64,000 nt of DNA, from assembly GCA_003013855.2 (NCBI GenBank), contig ML058588.1:2531128-2595127 (forward strand), in the 5' to 3' direction. The position numbers and the translations under genes were made by a program. Shown one piece after another: positions 31,919 to 44,698 of this stretch (positions within the stretch are counted from its first letter, which is position 1; every line of letters starts with the position of its first letter). This DNA is from Liriodendron chinense (taxonomy: Eukaryota > Streptophyta > Magnoliopsida > Magnoliales > Magnoliaceae). The notes under the pieces were generated by a model that saw only the letters and a list, made by a program, of their open reading frames with translations, had not been told where the DNA came from and did no database searches.

Positions 31919-32331
31919 GGTGTATCCTGGTAACATCTTAATAGGTGTTACCCTAACTGTATGGGGCGTACCTTGATGTATTTTTTTGTATATCCGTTCA
32001 TCTGTTGTTACATCTCATTTTATGATGAAATCCCAAATCATAATAAGATCCAAATCTTAAATCATCAATATAATAAGTGGCTTGTAAATAAACATTATCA
32101 AAACCTTACGATGGGCTCTTTGATATTTTTAATGGTGGGCATTCAATTAGCACTCTTTCAAGTGGTATGGTCCACTTGAGATTTGGATTTGCATAATTTT
32201 TGGAAGACCATCCTAAAAGGGCTAGAGAAATGGATGGACGGTGTGGATATACAAAATACTATCCATGTGGGCCACCCGGTAGGGGTAACACCCAATAAGA
32301 TGTTCCTAGGGTAACACCTAATTCACGCTCC
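31919..32331. mobile_element. Foldback MITE, family A copy 5 (shortened)
   Basis: Left 'cctggtaacatcttaatagg' and right 'cccaataagatgttcctagg' are inverted counterparts of the family A ends. The right terminus reads 'gtaacacctaattcacgctc'. At about 410 bases it lacks part of the left core. No target duplication was found. Confidence 0.72.
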
Positions 32332-32379
32332 CAACGCTAACATGGGCGCGGCTTCACTGGATCCCTTACCGTGCCGTCC

Positions 32380-35300
32380 ATTGACGCACACTGTACCCCT
32401 AAAATAGCATCGATTCACTCTGACTTACACAGCAGTCCTTCGGTGGCACGCCGAATGGTTTCACCGAATTTCGAGTGGGTGCGTAACGACTCAAGAAGAC
32501 GATACGTTAGGGTACCGAGATTCAAGAATCACTCTAACACGCACCGACGAACACGGACATACACCAGACCTCCAAAATAGTAACGGTTCCCTCCGACTTG
32601 TACTGCAGCAAATGCGGTCGCATCTTAAATACTTTTACTAAACTACGAATGGGTGCGTAAACAACTAGGAAAAAGATGTATTATGGTACCGAAACTACGG
32701 AAGCACTCTAACCAAATACCGAAAAATATTGACGCACACTGTACCCCTAAAATAGCATCGATTCACTCCGACTTACACAGTAGTCATTCAGTGGCACGCC
32801 GAATGGTTTCACCGAATTTCGAGTGGGTGCGTAACCACTCAAGAAGACGCTACGTTAGGGTACCGAGATTCAAGAATCACTCTGACACGCACCGACAAAC
32901 ACGGACATACACCGGACCTCCAAAATAGTAACGGTTCCCTCCGACTTGTAGTGCAGCACATGCGGTCGCATCTCGAATGCTTTAACTGAATTACGAATGG
33001 GTGCGTAAACAACTAGGAAGAAGATGTATCATGGTACCGAAACTACGGAAGCACTCTAACCAAATACCGAAAAACATTGACGCATACTCTACCCATAAAA
33101 TAGCATCGATTCACTCCAACTTACACAGCTGTCATTCGGTGGTACGCCGAACGCTTTCACCGAACTTTGAGTGGGTGTGTAACCTCTCAAGAAGACACTA
33201 CGTTAGAGTACCGAGACTAAAGAATCACTCTGCCACGCACCGACGAACACGGACATACACCGGACCTCCAAAATAGTAACAGTTCCCTCCAACTTGTACT
33301 GCAGCACATGCGGTCGCATCTCGAATGCTTTTACTGAACTACGAGTGGGTGCGTAACCAACTAGGAAGAAGATACATCATGGTAGCAAGACTACGGAAGC
33401 ACTCTAACCAAATACCGAAAAATATTGACGCACACTGTACCCCTAAAATAGCATCGATTCACTCCGACTTACACAGTAGTCATTCAGTGGCACGCCGAAT
33501 GGTTTCACCGAATTTCGAGTGGGTGTGTAACCACTCAAGAAGACGCTACGTTAGGATACCGAGATTCAAGAATCACTCTGACACGCACCGACGAACACAG
33601 ACATACACCGGACGTCTAAAATAGTAACGGTTCCCTCCAACTTGTACTGCAGCACATACGGTCGCATCTCGAATGCTTTTACTAAACTACGAATGGGTGC
33701 GTAAACACCTGGGAAGAAGATGTATCATGTACCGAAGCTACGGAAGCAATCTAACCAAATACCGAAAAATATTGACGCACACCGTACACCTAAAATAGCA
33801 TCAATCCACTCCGACTTACACAGCAACCCTTCGGTGGCACGCCAAACGCTTTCATCGAACTGCGAGTAGGTGCGTCACCACTCAAGAAGACGCTACGTTA
33901 GGGTACCGAGACTCAAGAATCACTCTTCCACGCACCGACAAACACTGACATACACCAGACCTCCAAAATAGTAACGGTTCCCTCTGACTTGTACTACAGC
34001 ACATGCGGTCGCATCTCGAATACTTTTACTAAACTACGAGTTGGTGCGTCAATAACTAGGAAGAAGATGCATAATGGTACTGAGACGACGGAAGCACTCT
34101 AATCAAATAGCGAAAAATATTGACGCATACCGTACCCCTAAAATAGCATCGATTCACTCTGACTTACACAACAGCCATTCGGTGGTACGCCGAATGCTTT
34201 CACCGAACTTTAAGTGGGTGTGCAACATCTCAAGAAGACACTACGTTAGGGTACCGAGACTCAAGAATCACTCTGACATGCACCGACGAGCACGGAAATA
34301 CACCGGACCTCCAAAATAGTAATGGTTCCCTCCGACTTGTACTGCAACACATCCAGTCGCATCTCGAATGCTTTTACTGAATCACGAGTGGGTGCGTAAA
34401 CAACTACGAAGAAGATGCATCATGGTACCGAGACTATGAAAGCACTCTAACCATATACCGAAAAACACTGACGCATACAGTACCCCTAAAATAGCATCGA
34501 TGCACTCTGACTTACACACCAGCCCTTCTATGGCACGCCGAACGCTTTCACCGAACTACGAGTGGGTGCTTAACCACTCACGAAGATGCCACATTTGGGT
34601 ACCGAGACTCAAGAATCAGTTTGATCAAGCACCGACGAACACGGACACACACCGAACCCCCAAAATAGTAACAGTTCCCTCCGACTTGCACTGCCGCACA
34701 TGTGGTCACATCTCAAATGCTTTTACTGAAGTACGAGTGTGTGTGTAACCAACTAGGAAGAATCTGCATCATAGTACTGAGATTACAGAAGCACTCTAAC
34801 CACATACTAAAAAACATTGACACACACTATACCCCTAAAATAACATCGATCTACTTCGACTTCTACAGTATTCCTTCAATGACACGTCGAATGTTTTCAC
34901 CGAACTACGAGTGGGTGCATAACCACTCAAGAAGATGCTACGTTAGGGAAACGAAACTCAAGAATTACTCTAACCACGCACCGACAAATACGGACACATA
35001 CTGGACCCCCTAAATATTAACGGTTCCCTCTGACTTGCACTGCAGCAAATGCGATCGTGGGTCGAACGCTTTCATTGAACTACGAGTATATATGTATCCA
35101 CCTACGAAGACTCTCGATCATATTATTAAGACTATAGAACCATTCTATATAGACAACAACTAACATTGATGCACACCGTACCATACCTCTAAAATAGCAT
35201 TGATCCACTTCGACTTGCACTGTAGCCTTTCGATGGCACGCCGAACGCTTACACTGAACTACGAATGGGTGGATAATCACAAAAAAAGACGCTGCATTAG

Positions 35301-36443
35301 GGTACCAAGACTCAAGAATCACTCTAACCACGCACCGATGAACATGGACACTCACGAGATCCCCAAAATAGTAACGGTTCACTCTAACTTGTACTGCAGC
35401 CCATGCAATCGCACGTCGAACGCTTTCACTGAACTACTAGTGGGTGCGTATCCACTTGGAAAGACTCTCCATTATGATACCAACACTACGGAAGCACTCT
35501 AACCACACACCGAAAAATATTGACGCACACTGTACCCCTAAAATAGCATCGATTCACTCCGACTTACACAACAGTCCTTCGATGGCACGCCGAATGCTTT
35601 CAATGAATTTCGAGTTGGTGCGTAACCACTTAAGAAGACGCTACGTTAGGGTACCGAGATTCAAGAATCACTCTGACACGCACCGACGAATACGAACATA
35701 CACCGGACCTCCAAAATAGTAACAGTTCCCTCCGACTTGCACTGCAGCTCATGCGGTCACAACTCGATTTCTTTTACCGAAGTTCGAGTGGGTGTGTAAC
35801 CAACTAGGAAGATGCTGCATCATGGTACCGAAACTATGAAAGTACTCTAAGATCATACCGTAAAACATTAACGCACACTATACCCCTAAAATAGCATCGA
35901 TCCACACCGATTTGCACTGCAGCCCTTCACTGGCACGTCGGACGCTTTCACCGAACTACGAGTGGGTTCGTAACCACTCAAGAAGACGCTGCGTTAGGGT
36001 ACCGAGACTCAAGAATTACTCTAACCATGCACCAACGAACACGGATACACACGGGACATCCAAAATAGTAACGGTTCCTTCCGACTTGCACTACAGCCCA
36101 TGCGGTCGCAACTCGAATTCTTTTACCGAAGTAGGAGTGGGTGCATAACCAATTAGGAAGACGCTGCATCATGGTATCAAGACTACGGAAGCATTCTAAC
36201 ATCATACCGAAAAACATTGACGCACATTGTACCGCTAAAATAACATCGATCCACACCGACTTGCACTGTAGCCCTTCAGTGGCACGCCGAACGCTTTCAC
36301 CGTGCTATGACTGGGTTCGTAACTACTCAAGAAGATGCTGTATTACGGTACCGAGACTCGAGAACCACTCTAACCACACACTATCGAACACGGACACACA
36401 TCGAATTTCCAAAATAGTAACGGTTCACCCCGACTTGGACTAC
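32380..36443. repeat. Dimeric satellite array: 348-bp units of two about 174-bp monomers
   Basis: Units begin with 'attgacgcacactgtacccc' or variants at 32,380, 32,728, 33,076, 33,424, 33,771, 34,119, 34,467, 34,816, 35,165, 35,519, 35,868 and 36,216. This gives eleven full 348-base periods (range 347-354) plus a partial. Inside each unit the landmarks AAAATAG, TCCGACTT, GAATG..TTTCACCGAA, GTGGGTGCGTAA and GGTACCGA recur after about 173 and 175 bases, so each unit is a diverged dimer. Left units are the most alike and right units the most diverged. Because 348 is a multiple of three, similar open frames recur on both strands; they are not genes. The left neighbour is a fragment of a family K MITE end (32,345-32,370). 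Confidence 0.96.
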
Positions 36444-36985
36444 CTTGTTATAGTATTGGGCCACACCTTCATTTATTGATGTTGTTAGCAATGATCCATG
36501 TTGTTCATTCAAATTTAAAGATTTTTTTTTTGTTCCGATACTAAAAAAATGTGGTAGATCAAATAATCAAGTGGTCCACATCATCTTCATTTACATTTAA
36601 TGGTACATACTTAACACACTACTAATACTTTTTACGGCCCACCTTCTACTCAGATGCGCCTCATTTTTTTTTAATGATATAAAAGAGGATGAGAAAACCG
36701 CTAGACGGTATCGATCGACAAATTAAATTTATGTGGGCCCCATTTCAAAGATTTGACGTAACCGACAATTTCAAGGTTAAAGTTGTAATAAAGTAACACC
36801 ACAATGGTAGTAGTGTCAATTTAGACAGCTGGCGCGAGTAGATTCATAACTTGTTATCTCTTTTTGAGGCCTTTGTGGAAAGACAAAATTAACCTCTGTG
36901 AGTATTTACGTTTACGAGTGCTTGTAATAGATCCGGCCTCAAAAAATATTTGCATAAGAGTCTTAGATCCTCTACTCTGCTAAAA
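36444..36985. repeat. MITE core debris after the satellite
   Basis: The satellite ends near 'cccgacttggactacc' and is followed by weak core phrases ('gggccacaccttcatttattg', 'gagaaaaccgctagacggtatcgatc'). No ends are preserved. The remainder is AT-rich spacer. Confidence 0.45.
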
Positions 36986-36989
36986 GAAT

Positions 36990-37140
36990 TTTACTAATTG
37001 CCGCCACCTTATTGATCCAGCTCAGCACTGTGGTTGTCAGTTGGACCAATTACGCATAGGCAAACAGGAAAATCCTGTTGAAGCCGAACAGACAAGCGGA
37101 TTCTTTGGTGGATTCGCCGCAAGGATACACACTTGGCATG
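36990..37140. repeat. Dispersed repeat, partner at 44,500-44,700
   Basis: 'ccagctcagcact', 'attacgcat', 'aacaggaaaatcctgttgaag' and 'gcggattctttgg' are matched in order at 44,500-44,700. Both copies lie at the edge of a MITE core, so they may be the outer part of one more MITE end family. Confidence 0.55.
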
Positions 37141-38560
37141 ACATGGCCCAAGGTCTTAAGACCCCACCATGATGTATGTGTTTTATCCACACCGTTAATC
37201 CGTTTTGTGAGCTCATTTTAAGGCATGGACCCAAAAATGATCCAGATCGAATGCTCAAATGGACCACACCACAGAAAACAGTGTGAATTAAACACCCAAT
37301 GTGGAAACTAGCATTTTAGGGCAGTGGCAGCGGGCCCTCCTTAATGCATGTGTTACATATCTAATCCATCAATCTGTTTTTCCAGCTCATTTTAGGGTAT
37401 TGGCCTAAAAATGGGCCAAATCCAAATCTCAGGTGGACCGCACCACTAAAAGCTTCCTAGGGCCCGTCATATTGTTTATTTTCCATCCAACCGTTGATAA
37501 GGTCACATAGACAGTGATGATGGGAAAATGCAAATATTCGCTTGGTCCAAAACTTTTGTATCTCTTGGGAAGTTTTTTATGGTAAGCATTCAATCGTCAT
37601 GTTTCCTATGGTACGGTCCACCTGAGATTTCAATATACTTCACTTTTGGGCTATGCCTTAAAAGCAAAACGGATGGATAGCATGGGTATACAACACATAT
37701 ATTAAGGTAAACCTATGGTTACAGCTTGACTGAACACGCTGTTACCCTGATCTTGTCGGACATGAATTGCTTAGTAAACTTAACTCCACGTACTTAGGGC
37801 CCATTGTGATGTTTCTTAAAAATACATCATGTCCATCCATTTACCAGATTATGTTAGGAAGTAGGCCAAAAAATGAGGCCAATCCAATGTTTAATTGACC
37901 ACATTGAAGGAAATAAAGAAGATTGAACGGCCACCATTGAAATCTTTTTTAGGCCCGGCCCACCGTGATGATTATATGCCATCCAAAACAGTCATAAGGG
38001 TCATCCCATAAGACCATACGAGGAAATCAATGGACAGGTGGATATTTCAAAAATAAATAAATGTAAGCCTTATAACTATTTCAATATTCGAGGTTCAATA
38101 CCACTATTTCAATTGGTGTAGCCCACTTGAGTGTTGGACCTGCCTCATTGTGGGCCCATAGCTAAAATGAGCAGATAAAATGGTGGACAGGGTGGATTTC
38201 TCAAAATCATTATTGTGGGATACTTCCAATTTTTAAGCAGCTTAATTCTAAAGTGGGGGATTAATAGCACTTTTTTAGGCTGTGCGTCCCAATTGAGTTT
38301 TAGATCTTCACTATATTTAGACACAGATTAAAATGAGCTAAAAACAAATTGGTGAATTACTGGATTTCTCATAAGCATAATGGTGGGCCACATGACAATG
38401 GACGGTTTCAACAATGGGGTTCAATAGCACTATTGCAAGTTGAGTATTGAATCCAGCTCATATTTAAGGCCCACCCCAAAATTATATAAATATAATGGTT
38501 AATGGGGTAGATTTCTAAAAAAACATTATGATATGTATTTCTCAATATGCATGGCATTCA
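37140..38560. repeat. Series of partial MITE cores
   Basis: Core phrases start at about 37,160 ('atgatgtatgtgttttatcc'), 37,330 ('tgtgttacatatctaatcc'), 37,790 ('cattgtgatgtttcttaaaa') and 38,270. They are nested or joined pieces without intact ends. No coding frame is supported. Confidence 0.55.
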
Positions 38561-39150
38561 TCCATCAAGCTCCAGCGCACATGTACCGTTAACAGTGACC
38601 CGATATAAATTACTTTTTGTAAGTTGGAAAACAAATTAAAAAAAAAAAATCTTATAAAAATAAATTGCTTTATATAATAAGTTACTTATTTAAGTTTAAA
38701 AACCAAATTAATCTGAGTCAAAAGGTAACTTATTTAGTCAATAATCAAATCCATTAATAAGTTGTGCTCGACAGGTGGAATCAACAGCTACATTGGTACT
38801 CGAAACCATGACTTCAATGTTGAAACACACTTGTCCGAAGCTGAGTCATGTGTTGAAAATCATGCGGTGGGGCCCGCCGCATTATTTTATTCATTTCAGT
38901 TATGATTTTACATGGCGTGCAGCTCACCTGAGTTTTGCATTGGTCTGATTTTTTTTTTTTTTTCTCAGAAGAGAACATGACATGGCACACATGATGGACG
39001 GAGTGGATGCCATGCATACATCACAATGGTACCCATATATGTAGTTATGGAATAAGCTTATTCTACAAACGTCTCAGACGCCCTCTAGCAATCAATAATG
39101 AATTCAAGTAGCTAATCCCCTAAACCTAGATAATTCTAGGCATGGCCCCA
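38561..39150. other. AT-rich spacer
   Basis: Low-complexity A/T runs near 38,630-38,760 resemble the 'aagttacttatttaag' interior of the Harbinger MITE at 47,556, so a relic of that family may lie here. Otherwise nothing is recognised. Confidence 0.35.
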
Positions 39151-39154
39151 CATA

Positions 39155-39800
39155 GGACAATGGTGATATGGACTAGTCTTAAAAGTTTGGCAGGTTTAAC
39201 CCGACTGACCTATGACCGATCCAACATTGGGTTGGGCTTGGGCAAGAAGTATCGAACCGATCTCATGCTTGGGCTATGGAAACACCAATCCGACGAAGTT
39301 TGGGTTGGGCTTGGGTTGAGGTCCCGGCCAACCCCAACCCCAACCCCAACCTGGTCGAAATAAAAGTTACTTATAATTTTATTATACTTCAGTTAACTTA
39401 TTAGTTCATATTACTTTAGCAATTAAACTTATAATGTTTGAGATTTGATATGCTGGAATTTGAAATACATGAATGTTTAATAAGTTGTTATCCAATATTT
39501 TAGCTTACTTGTTTAAAAAAAGTGAAGTTTTTTACAATAAATAACTACATATATAATTAATACAATTATAGGTTAAAAAAAAAAAAAAAAACATGTATTG
39601 AAACTTAATAGATTAATGTAATGATAAAAATATTAGCATGTATTAACCTGACCAACCCAATCAACCTGACCAAGCCCACTTGGGTAAGGCTTGGGTTGAG
39701 AATTCTCAACCCGATGTTGGGTTGGGTTAGGTTAGGGTTCCGGCATAGGAATCTTGGGTTGGGTTAAGGTTTAGCACCAACCTGTTCTAACTCGCCGGAC
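39155..39800. mobile_element. hAT-like non-autonomous element relic (GGGTTGGGCTTGG)
   Basis: 'ttgggttgggcttggg' variants dominate both ends in inverted relation: plus orientation at about 39,225-39,320 and again at 39,690-39,770, with inverted 'ccaaccccaaccccaacc' at about 39,330-39,350 and 'aacctgaccaacccaatc' near 39,650. The centre is AT-rich. Many plant hAT derivatives look like this. The exact ends and the 8-bp duplication were not identified. Confidence 0.45.
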
Positions 39801-39989
39801 TTTAAGCCCTAACATGGACAGATACCCTCCCCATAGACTTAGTCTGGCTGACTGTGATCATCAAGAACACATGGTTTGACGGTCAATAAGTCTTTGAGAT
39901 ACACCTTATATAAGACGCTATAAGACACTGATTCAGGTCACTGAAATCAAACATGATATGAAACTTTCAACCTGAGGGCCCCACCTGCT

Positions 39990-40260
39990 GCCCGTAATGC
40001 ATGATCAAATAGATTGAGCAACATTCCATGTTCAAACCCTCCTATCAGACTGTTCAGATCGCTTACTTGGTGTGACTTGTAGACTATGGGCTATCCACAG
40101 CGGGACGTCAAGTGGGTGGCCCACCAGTGTCATCGTGATCCATGGTCAAAAGATCAAACAAGAATCCATGTTCGAATCAACTAATCAGACGGTTCAGATC
40201 ACCCGATTGGATTGTGGGCAGTGACCACTGAGAGATCACGTGGGTGGGCCTTGATCACAA
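39990..40260. repeat. Imperfect tandem pair, about 130 bases per copy
   Basis: Two copies share 'gatcaaa', 'aatccatgttcgaa', 'atcagacggttcagatc' and 'gtgggcagtg' / 'gggctatcc' style blocks in the same order (about 40,000-40,125 and 40,135-40,258). It is non-coding. Confidence 0.55.
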
Positions 40261-40487
40261 TGTACAAGATGAAGAGGGAATGAGACTGGAAAAATGCTAT
40301 GAATATTGTGGTGGGTGTGGCCCACTTGATTTTGATAGGTTGAGACGTACAAGAGTAAGATCTTTTTTTTTTATTATTATTTTCTTTTAGATTCAAAGGC
40401 CGTGATTCGACAAATGTATAATAATAATTACCATAGAAATTTATCCCTTCCTCAGTCTGATTAAAGTCAAATGGTATTAGGTGAAGA

Positions 40488-40766
40488 GCGGGTCCCACCT
40501 TGATGTATTTCTTCTATATCCACGCTGTCCATCCGTTTTTCCATATCATTTTAGGGCATGGGCCCAAAAATGAATGATCATATCCAATTATCAGGTGGAC
40601 CATACCATCGGAAACAGTATATGATTCATTTTTGGCCTCATGCCCTAAAATGATCTGGAAAACGGATATGCGAGCGCGGATATAAAATACATATCACAAG
40701 GTGGGGCCCACGGTAAGGGCCGCACCGTCTTGGGTGAGGACGGGGCCGCACCTAATCCACTCCCGT
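40488..40766. mobile_element. Family J MITE, shortened copy
   Basis: The right end reads, inverted, GGGAGTGGATTAGGTGCGGC followed by a hairpin CCGTC..GACGG. The left terminal module is missing, and the element starts inside 'gggtcccaccttgatg'. The centre is deleted, so the two half-cores meet near 40,620. Confidence 0.65.
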
Positions 40767-41819
40767 GAAGAGAAATGACGAGGGCTATTCGTATGGAAAC
40801 CTTCCCATGCGCATGATTGTATTTCGGCTTTTCATCATTCACATCACCAATCTGGTCCGTCCATTAGATCTAGCCTAATCTTATTTCATAACTGTGCAAA
40901 AGCTTCAGAAATCGAATGGTCCTAAACATCCCATGACTCGACCTATCTTTAATGAACAATCTTGCCCATCAATTTCTGCATGCCAATGAGTGGACGGTTT
41001 CGATCATCCGCTCAGTGTGATTTTTCCAAGGTTCCTGGTAAGGGAATTCAAAAAGTTCACACGTGTGAGTTTTGCAAATCCCTCGAGCATAAGCCAGCTG
41101 CTTTACATGCTGCCACGTGCCCTGATGTAGAATGCAGGTGCATGATCCGAGCGATTCATCAGGTGGACACCACCGTTTGGGTGCCTTGGACCAAAAATCA
41201 CAGCTGTCCACTCATCATGTCCGCTACGATCATACAAAACAGATGGACCAATTCAATCCGTCCATTTAGGACAGCCTTATTTAGGATCCCAACCATAACG
41301 AAGGTGGGGCCCACCTGATTGTTGTACCCAAAAACTCAGTTTGAATGATACTAGCGGACGATCAGAGGACTCTTATATATCAAAGATCTACCATTGGTTG
41401 CACGTTTTTCACGGTCGTCCATTTTTTTAATTATCGAAATAACTAGAATCAGTGGCTAGGATGATCCAACCATTATGACTTCCAAGGTACACTACATCAA
41501 CGCTATATACCAGCAGATGAATGGTCTAGATATTGTGCATCTATGGGTCCCGGTACGCATCATGGGGATGAATGTAAGGCACTAGATATTGCGTGCGACA
41601 TTCATTCGTACAATCAGTGGTGGATCATCCTGTCTGGCATGAGTTTCTTACTATGGGACGTGTGAGCTACCACCCTGAATATGGACGTTCGTTTGGACAA
41701 AAGGACTAAAAAGAAAAAAAGAAAAAAAAAAAAAAGGACGGTTGAGATGACCAAACACCTCGACAGGTGGGCCCCACGGGGTGACACATCCTGGATCGCG
41801 ATCAGATGAAAAAGACAAG
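40767..41819. other. Spacer without recognised content
   Basis: Open frames on both strands around 40,962-41,318 overlap and have no recognised motif. A poly-A run lies at about 41,715-41,735. No repeat ends were found. Confidence 0.4.
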
Positions 41820-41985
41820 AGTCCGGATCCTCTGTTTTTCTCAAACAGAAATTTTCGATTTCCTGCATTTTCATTGGACAACATGATAACTGATGACATC
41901 ATTCAATGCAAACTGATGTCATCAGGTGATAAGATGGACCAATCAGATTGCAAGGAGCAAAAAAATCTCTATTCCTAGTCGATGG
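41820..41985. repeat. Small foldback related to the one after the plus-strand P450
   Basis: It contains 'gtccggatcctctgttt', 'accaatcaga' and a hairpin formed by CTGATGACATCA against TGATGTCATCAG (about 41,890-41,927). 'ccaatcaga' and 'ggatcctctgtt' are also parts of the foldback near 63,700-63,885. Confidence 0.45.
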
Positions 41986-41996
41986 CGGGCGCGGCT

Positions 41997-42411
41997 TCTG
42001 TGGACCCTCATCCACCAATGTGGGTGGATCCCTGACTGTGGGGCCACCTTGATTCATGTGACTTGCATCCATTACGTCCATCCATTTTTACAGCTCATTT
42101 TAGGGCATGATCCTAAATATTAAGTAATACAAATCTCAGGTGGACCCCACCGTAGGAAACAGTAGTGATTGACCATTAAAATATTCTTGGGAGCCACAAA
42201 AGCTTTTCATCGAGTTGATATTTGTTTGGCCCTTTCATCGAGATATTTTGGCAAATAAAAATTCTGATGGGCCCCATGAGGTTTTTAATGGTTGGTATTC
42301 AATCACCATTATTTCATGTGATCTGGTCCACCTGAGATTTGGATCTGCTTATTTTTTTGGACCCAACAGCCAGGTATCCACCGACCTCCAGGATCCACTG
42401 AAGCCGCACCT
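41997..42411. mobile_element. Foldback MITE, family K copy 1
   Basis: The ends are GGGCGCGGCTTCTGTGGACC and the inverse of AGGTGCGGCTTCAGTGGATC. The left end includes the hairpin ATCCACC..GGTGGAT. Flanks GTCGATGGC and CTCAACGGC match at 6 of 9. The shared core lies inside, with the right half shortened. Confidence 0.75.
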
Positions 42412-42420
42412 CTCAACGGC

Positions 42421-43338
42421 GGGTCAAAACTCCGAAAGAATCCTTCTTCCATCCGTCCTAATTGTGTCGAGTCACTAACAAGTTAGCACATTAAGACCCG
42501 TTAAGATAATGTGCCGAGTCCCTGTTTCACCTACGAAATTTATTTAACATAAGCGTGGGTATTTAGGTAGTTATTTTCAACGTGAGAGAAATTCGTAAGA
42601 AGCTAAGACAACTAATAAAACACACATACTCCCTCTCTCACACACACAATGCACTCGTGAGTTTTCTCCATCTTTCTGCCACAGTTTCGCATGGCCATGC
42701 TTCAAAATCTTTGTCAAATCAAGCCCCTTTTTCATTTCTCTGCCCACCTAAGTACAACTCATTTATTAAACGGGTTAAATGTATCGAGTTGTGAGTTACC
42801 CAATTAAAGAATAGGTTTAGATTTCTAAAATTTGACTAATTAGTTAAAAGGTTAGGTTACGGTGAGGGCATTTTTGACCCAACACGAATATAGTATGACA
42901 CGAATACAGTTCAACATGACCCGTTGCCGGGCCTAGAATTAGGTGACAACGTTGATGAACCGTGATACACCGTGTATCGTTTGACGGTTTAAGCGAGTTT
43001 TAAATTCCAAGAAGAGAGACCCACCTTCATAATCCAGACCATTGGTCTCTTGAATCAACAACTGGATTAAACCTACCGAAAAAAATCTCAGCCTAAAAAA
43101 CCATGGGCACCCATGTTTGGATATTCTTCATTTGGATTTGGACCGTTGATCTATTCAAATCCGTCTGCTTGTAAGCAAGAAATGAAAGGTCTAGAGTCAA
43201 CATATTGAGGAGAACTTTTTGAAACGGTCCATACACGCTAAGTTGAAATATTTCACTGATGTGGACTGACCGAATCAAGTGCCCCACTTTTCAGGACGAA
43301 AAACTGAGTACCAGTTTATACTAATAGTACTATACAAA
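42421..43338. other. Spacer without recognised content
   Basis: A CA/CT-rich patch lies near 42,610-42,650. Otherwise there is no inverted end, core motif or supported frame. Confidence 0.4.
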
Positions 43339-43347
43339 GCCCAGGGT

Positions 43348-43857
43348 GGGAGATGTTAGATGCGGCCCCGGACATACCCAAGACAGTGCGGCCCTTAATA
43401 TGGGGCCACCTCGATGTATTTATTCTAAATCCACACTGTCCATACATTTTTTTTTTCAGATCATTTTAAGTGTACAAACCGAAAACTTAGGTAATATCTG
43501 ATGGACCGTACTACAGGAAAACAGTGGTGATTGAACACTCCACCATTAAAAATTTCCTAGGGCCCACAGAAATTCTTCCATAATGCTTATTTTCCATCCA
43601 ACCTGTTGATAAGGTCACAGAAACCTGGATGAAGGGTCAGAAAAAATATCAGCTTGATCCAAAAAATTGTGGCCGCAAGAAGTTTTTAATGGTCAATCAC
43701 CACTTTTTTCCTATGGTATGATCCACCTGAAATTTTGATCTGCTTCATTTTTTGGATCATGCCCTAAAATACTATAGAAAAATGGATGGACGGAGTGGAT
43801 ATAAAATACATTGATCAAGGTGGTCCCCAAAGTAAGGGCCGCATCTAATTCTCTCCC
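43348..43857. mobile_element. Foldback MITE, family J copy (full length)
   Basis: The ends read GGGAGATGTTAGATGCGGCC and the inverse of GGGAGAGAATTAGATGCGGC. Flanks GCCCAGGGT and GCCAGGGT agree apart from one base gap, a worn 9-bp duplication. The core is complete: TCGATGTA, CCATACA, GGTCACAGAAAC, ATGGATGGACGGAGTGG. Confidence 0.8.
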
Positions 43858-43865
43858 GCCAGGGT

Positions 43866-44498
43866 AGCTTACGTATATGATGGATGAGATATGCTACTAC
43901 TCAGGCAGCGTATAACACTTGATACACAGGCACTCATAAGTTGTACACGTCCCACCCATTAACTCAAATTGAACCTACCAAATTGTAGAGCCCAATAATT
44001 ACAGTCCCAAAATCTGTTTACTGAACAATCCTATATTTGAATTTTTAACTCATTTTCTTTAAAATAGTCACCGGATATCTTTTATTTGGAACCGTCCATA
44101 AATTTCAACCAATCCGAATCTCAGATAATCAAATAAGCGTGAATTTCATCTAAACAGGATGAACTAATTTGGACGGTTTGATTCAACTTGTATATCCCCT
44201 TTGTAAAATTTCTAATTGCCTGCGTATGATCAATCACACTCTGCAAGAGTACGAAAGTTTTGTATCTGCTTTCAATGGTCCTTGGCCGCCGCACGTCAGA
44301 CAATTGAAGTTACCGTCTATCGACGTTTCGTAAGAGGATGTGATACGGACAAGACAAATGGTGGGTCCCACCATGAGAGATGGCTGTACAAAATTTCACT
44401 GATGACAGTCTTAACTGTCCGTTTTCGCCATTGAACGTGGAAGTTGGACCACATTTTTTTTTGTGAGTCCGGATCGTCTGCCATGCTTTAATAAGATT
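43866..44498. other. Spacer without recognised content
   Basis: No repeat ends were found. Short frames at 44,121-44,434 on both strands overlap and have no recognised product. Confidence 0.4.
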
Positions 44499-44698
44499 TT
44501 TTTATTTGCGGATCACCAAATTGGTCAGCTCAGCACTGGCATTGTCAGGCTGCTTTAGATGTAGTCAGTATTGACATCTGCTGAGCTGGACCACATGTGC
44601 TGAGCTGTAACTATTACGCATCGGTAAATAAGAAACTCCTCTTGAAGCCTAGCAAATGGAGGAGAGGATTGCCTGTCACTCGGGCCACAGGGATATCC

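Noticed and set aside
32380..36443. CRISPR-like array
   Set aside because: Units of 348 bases without unique spacers, in plant nuclear DNA. This is a satellite.
32371..36479. Chain of 80-112 codon frames with repeated peptides such as ARRMVSPNFEWV
   Set aside because: They follow from a 348-base repeat unit divisible by three. Frames are open on both strands, stops occur in each unit, and changes hit all codon positions. Satellite DNA is the simpler reading.
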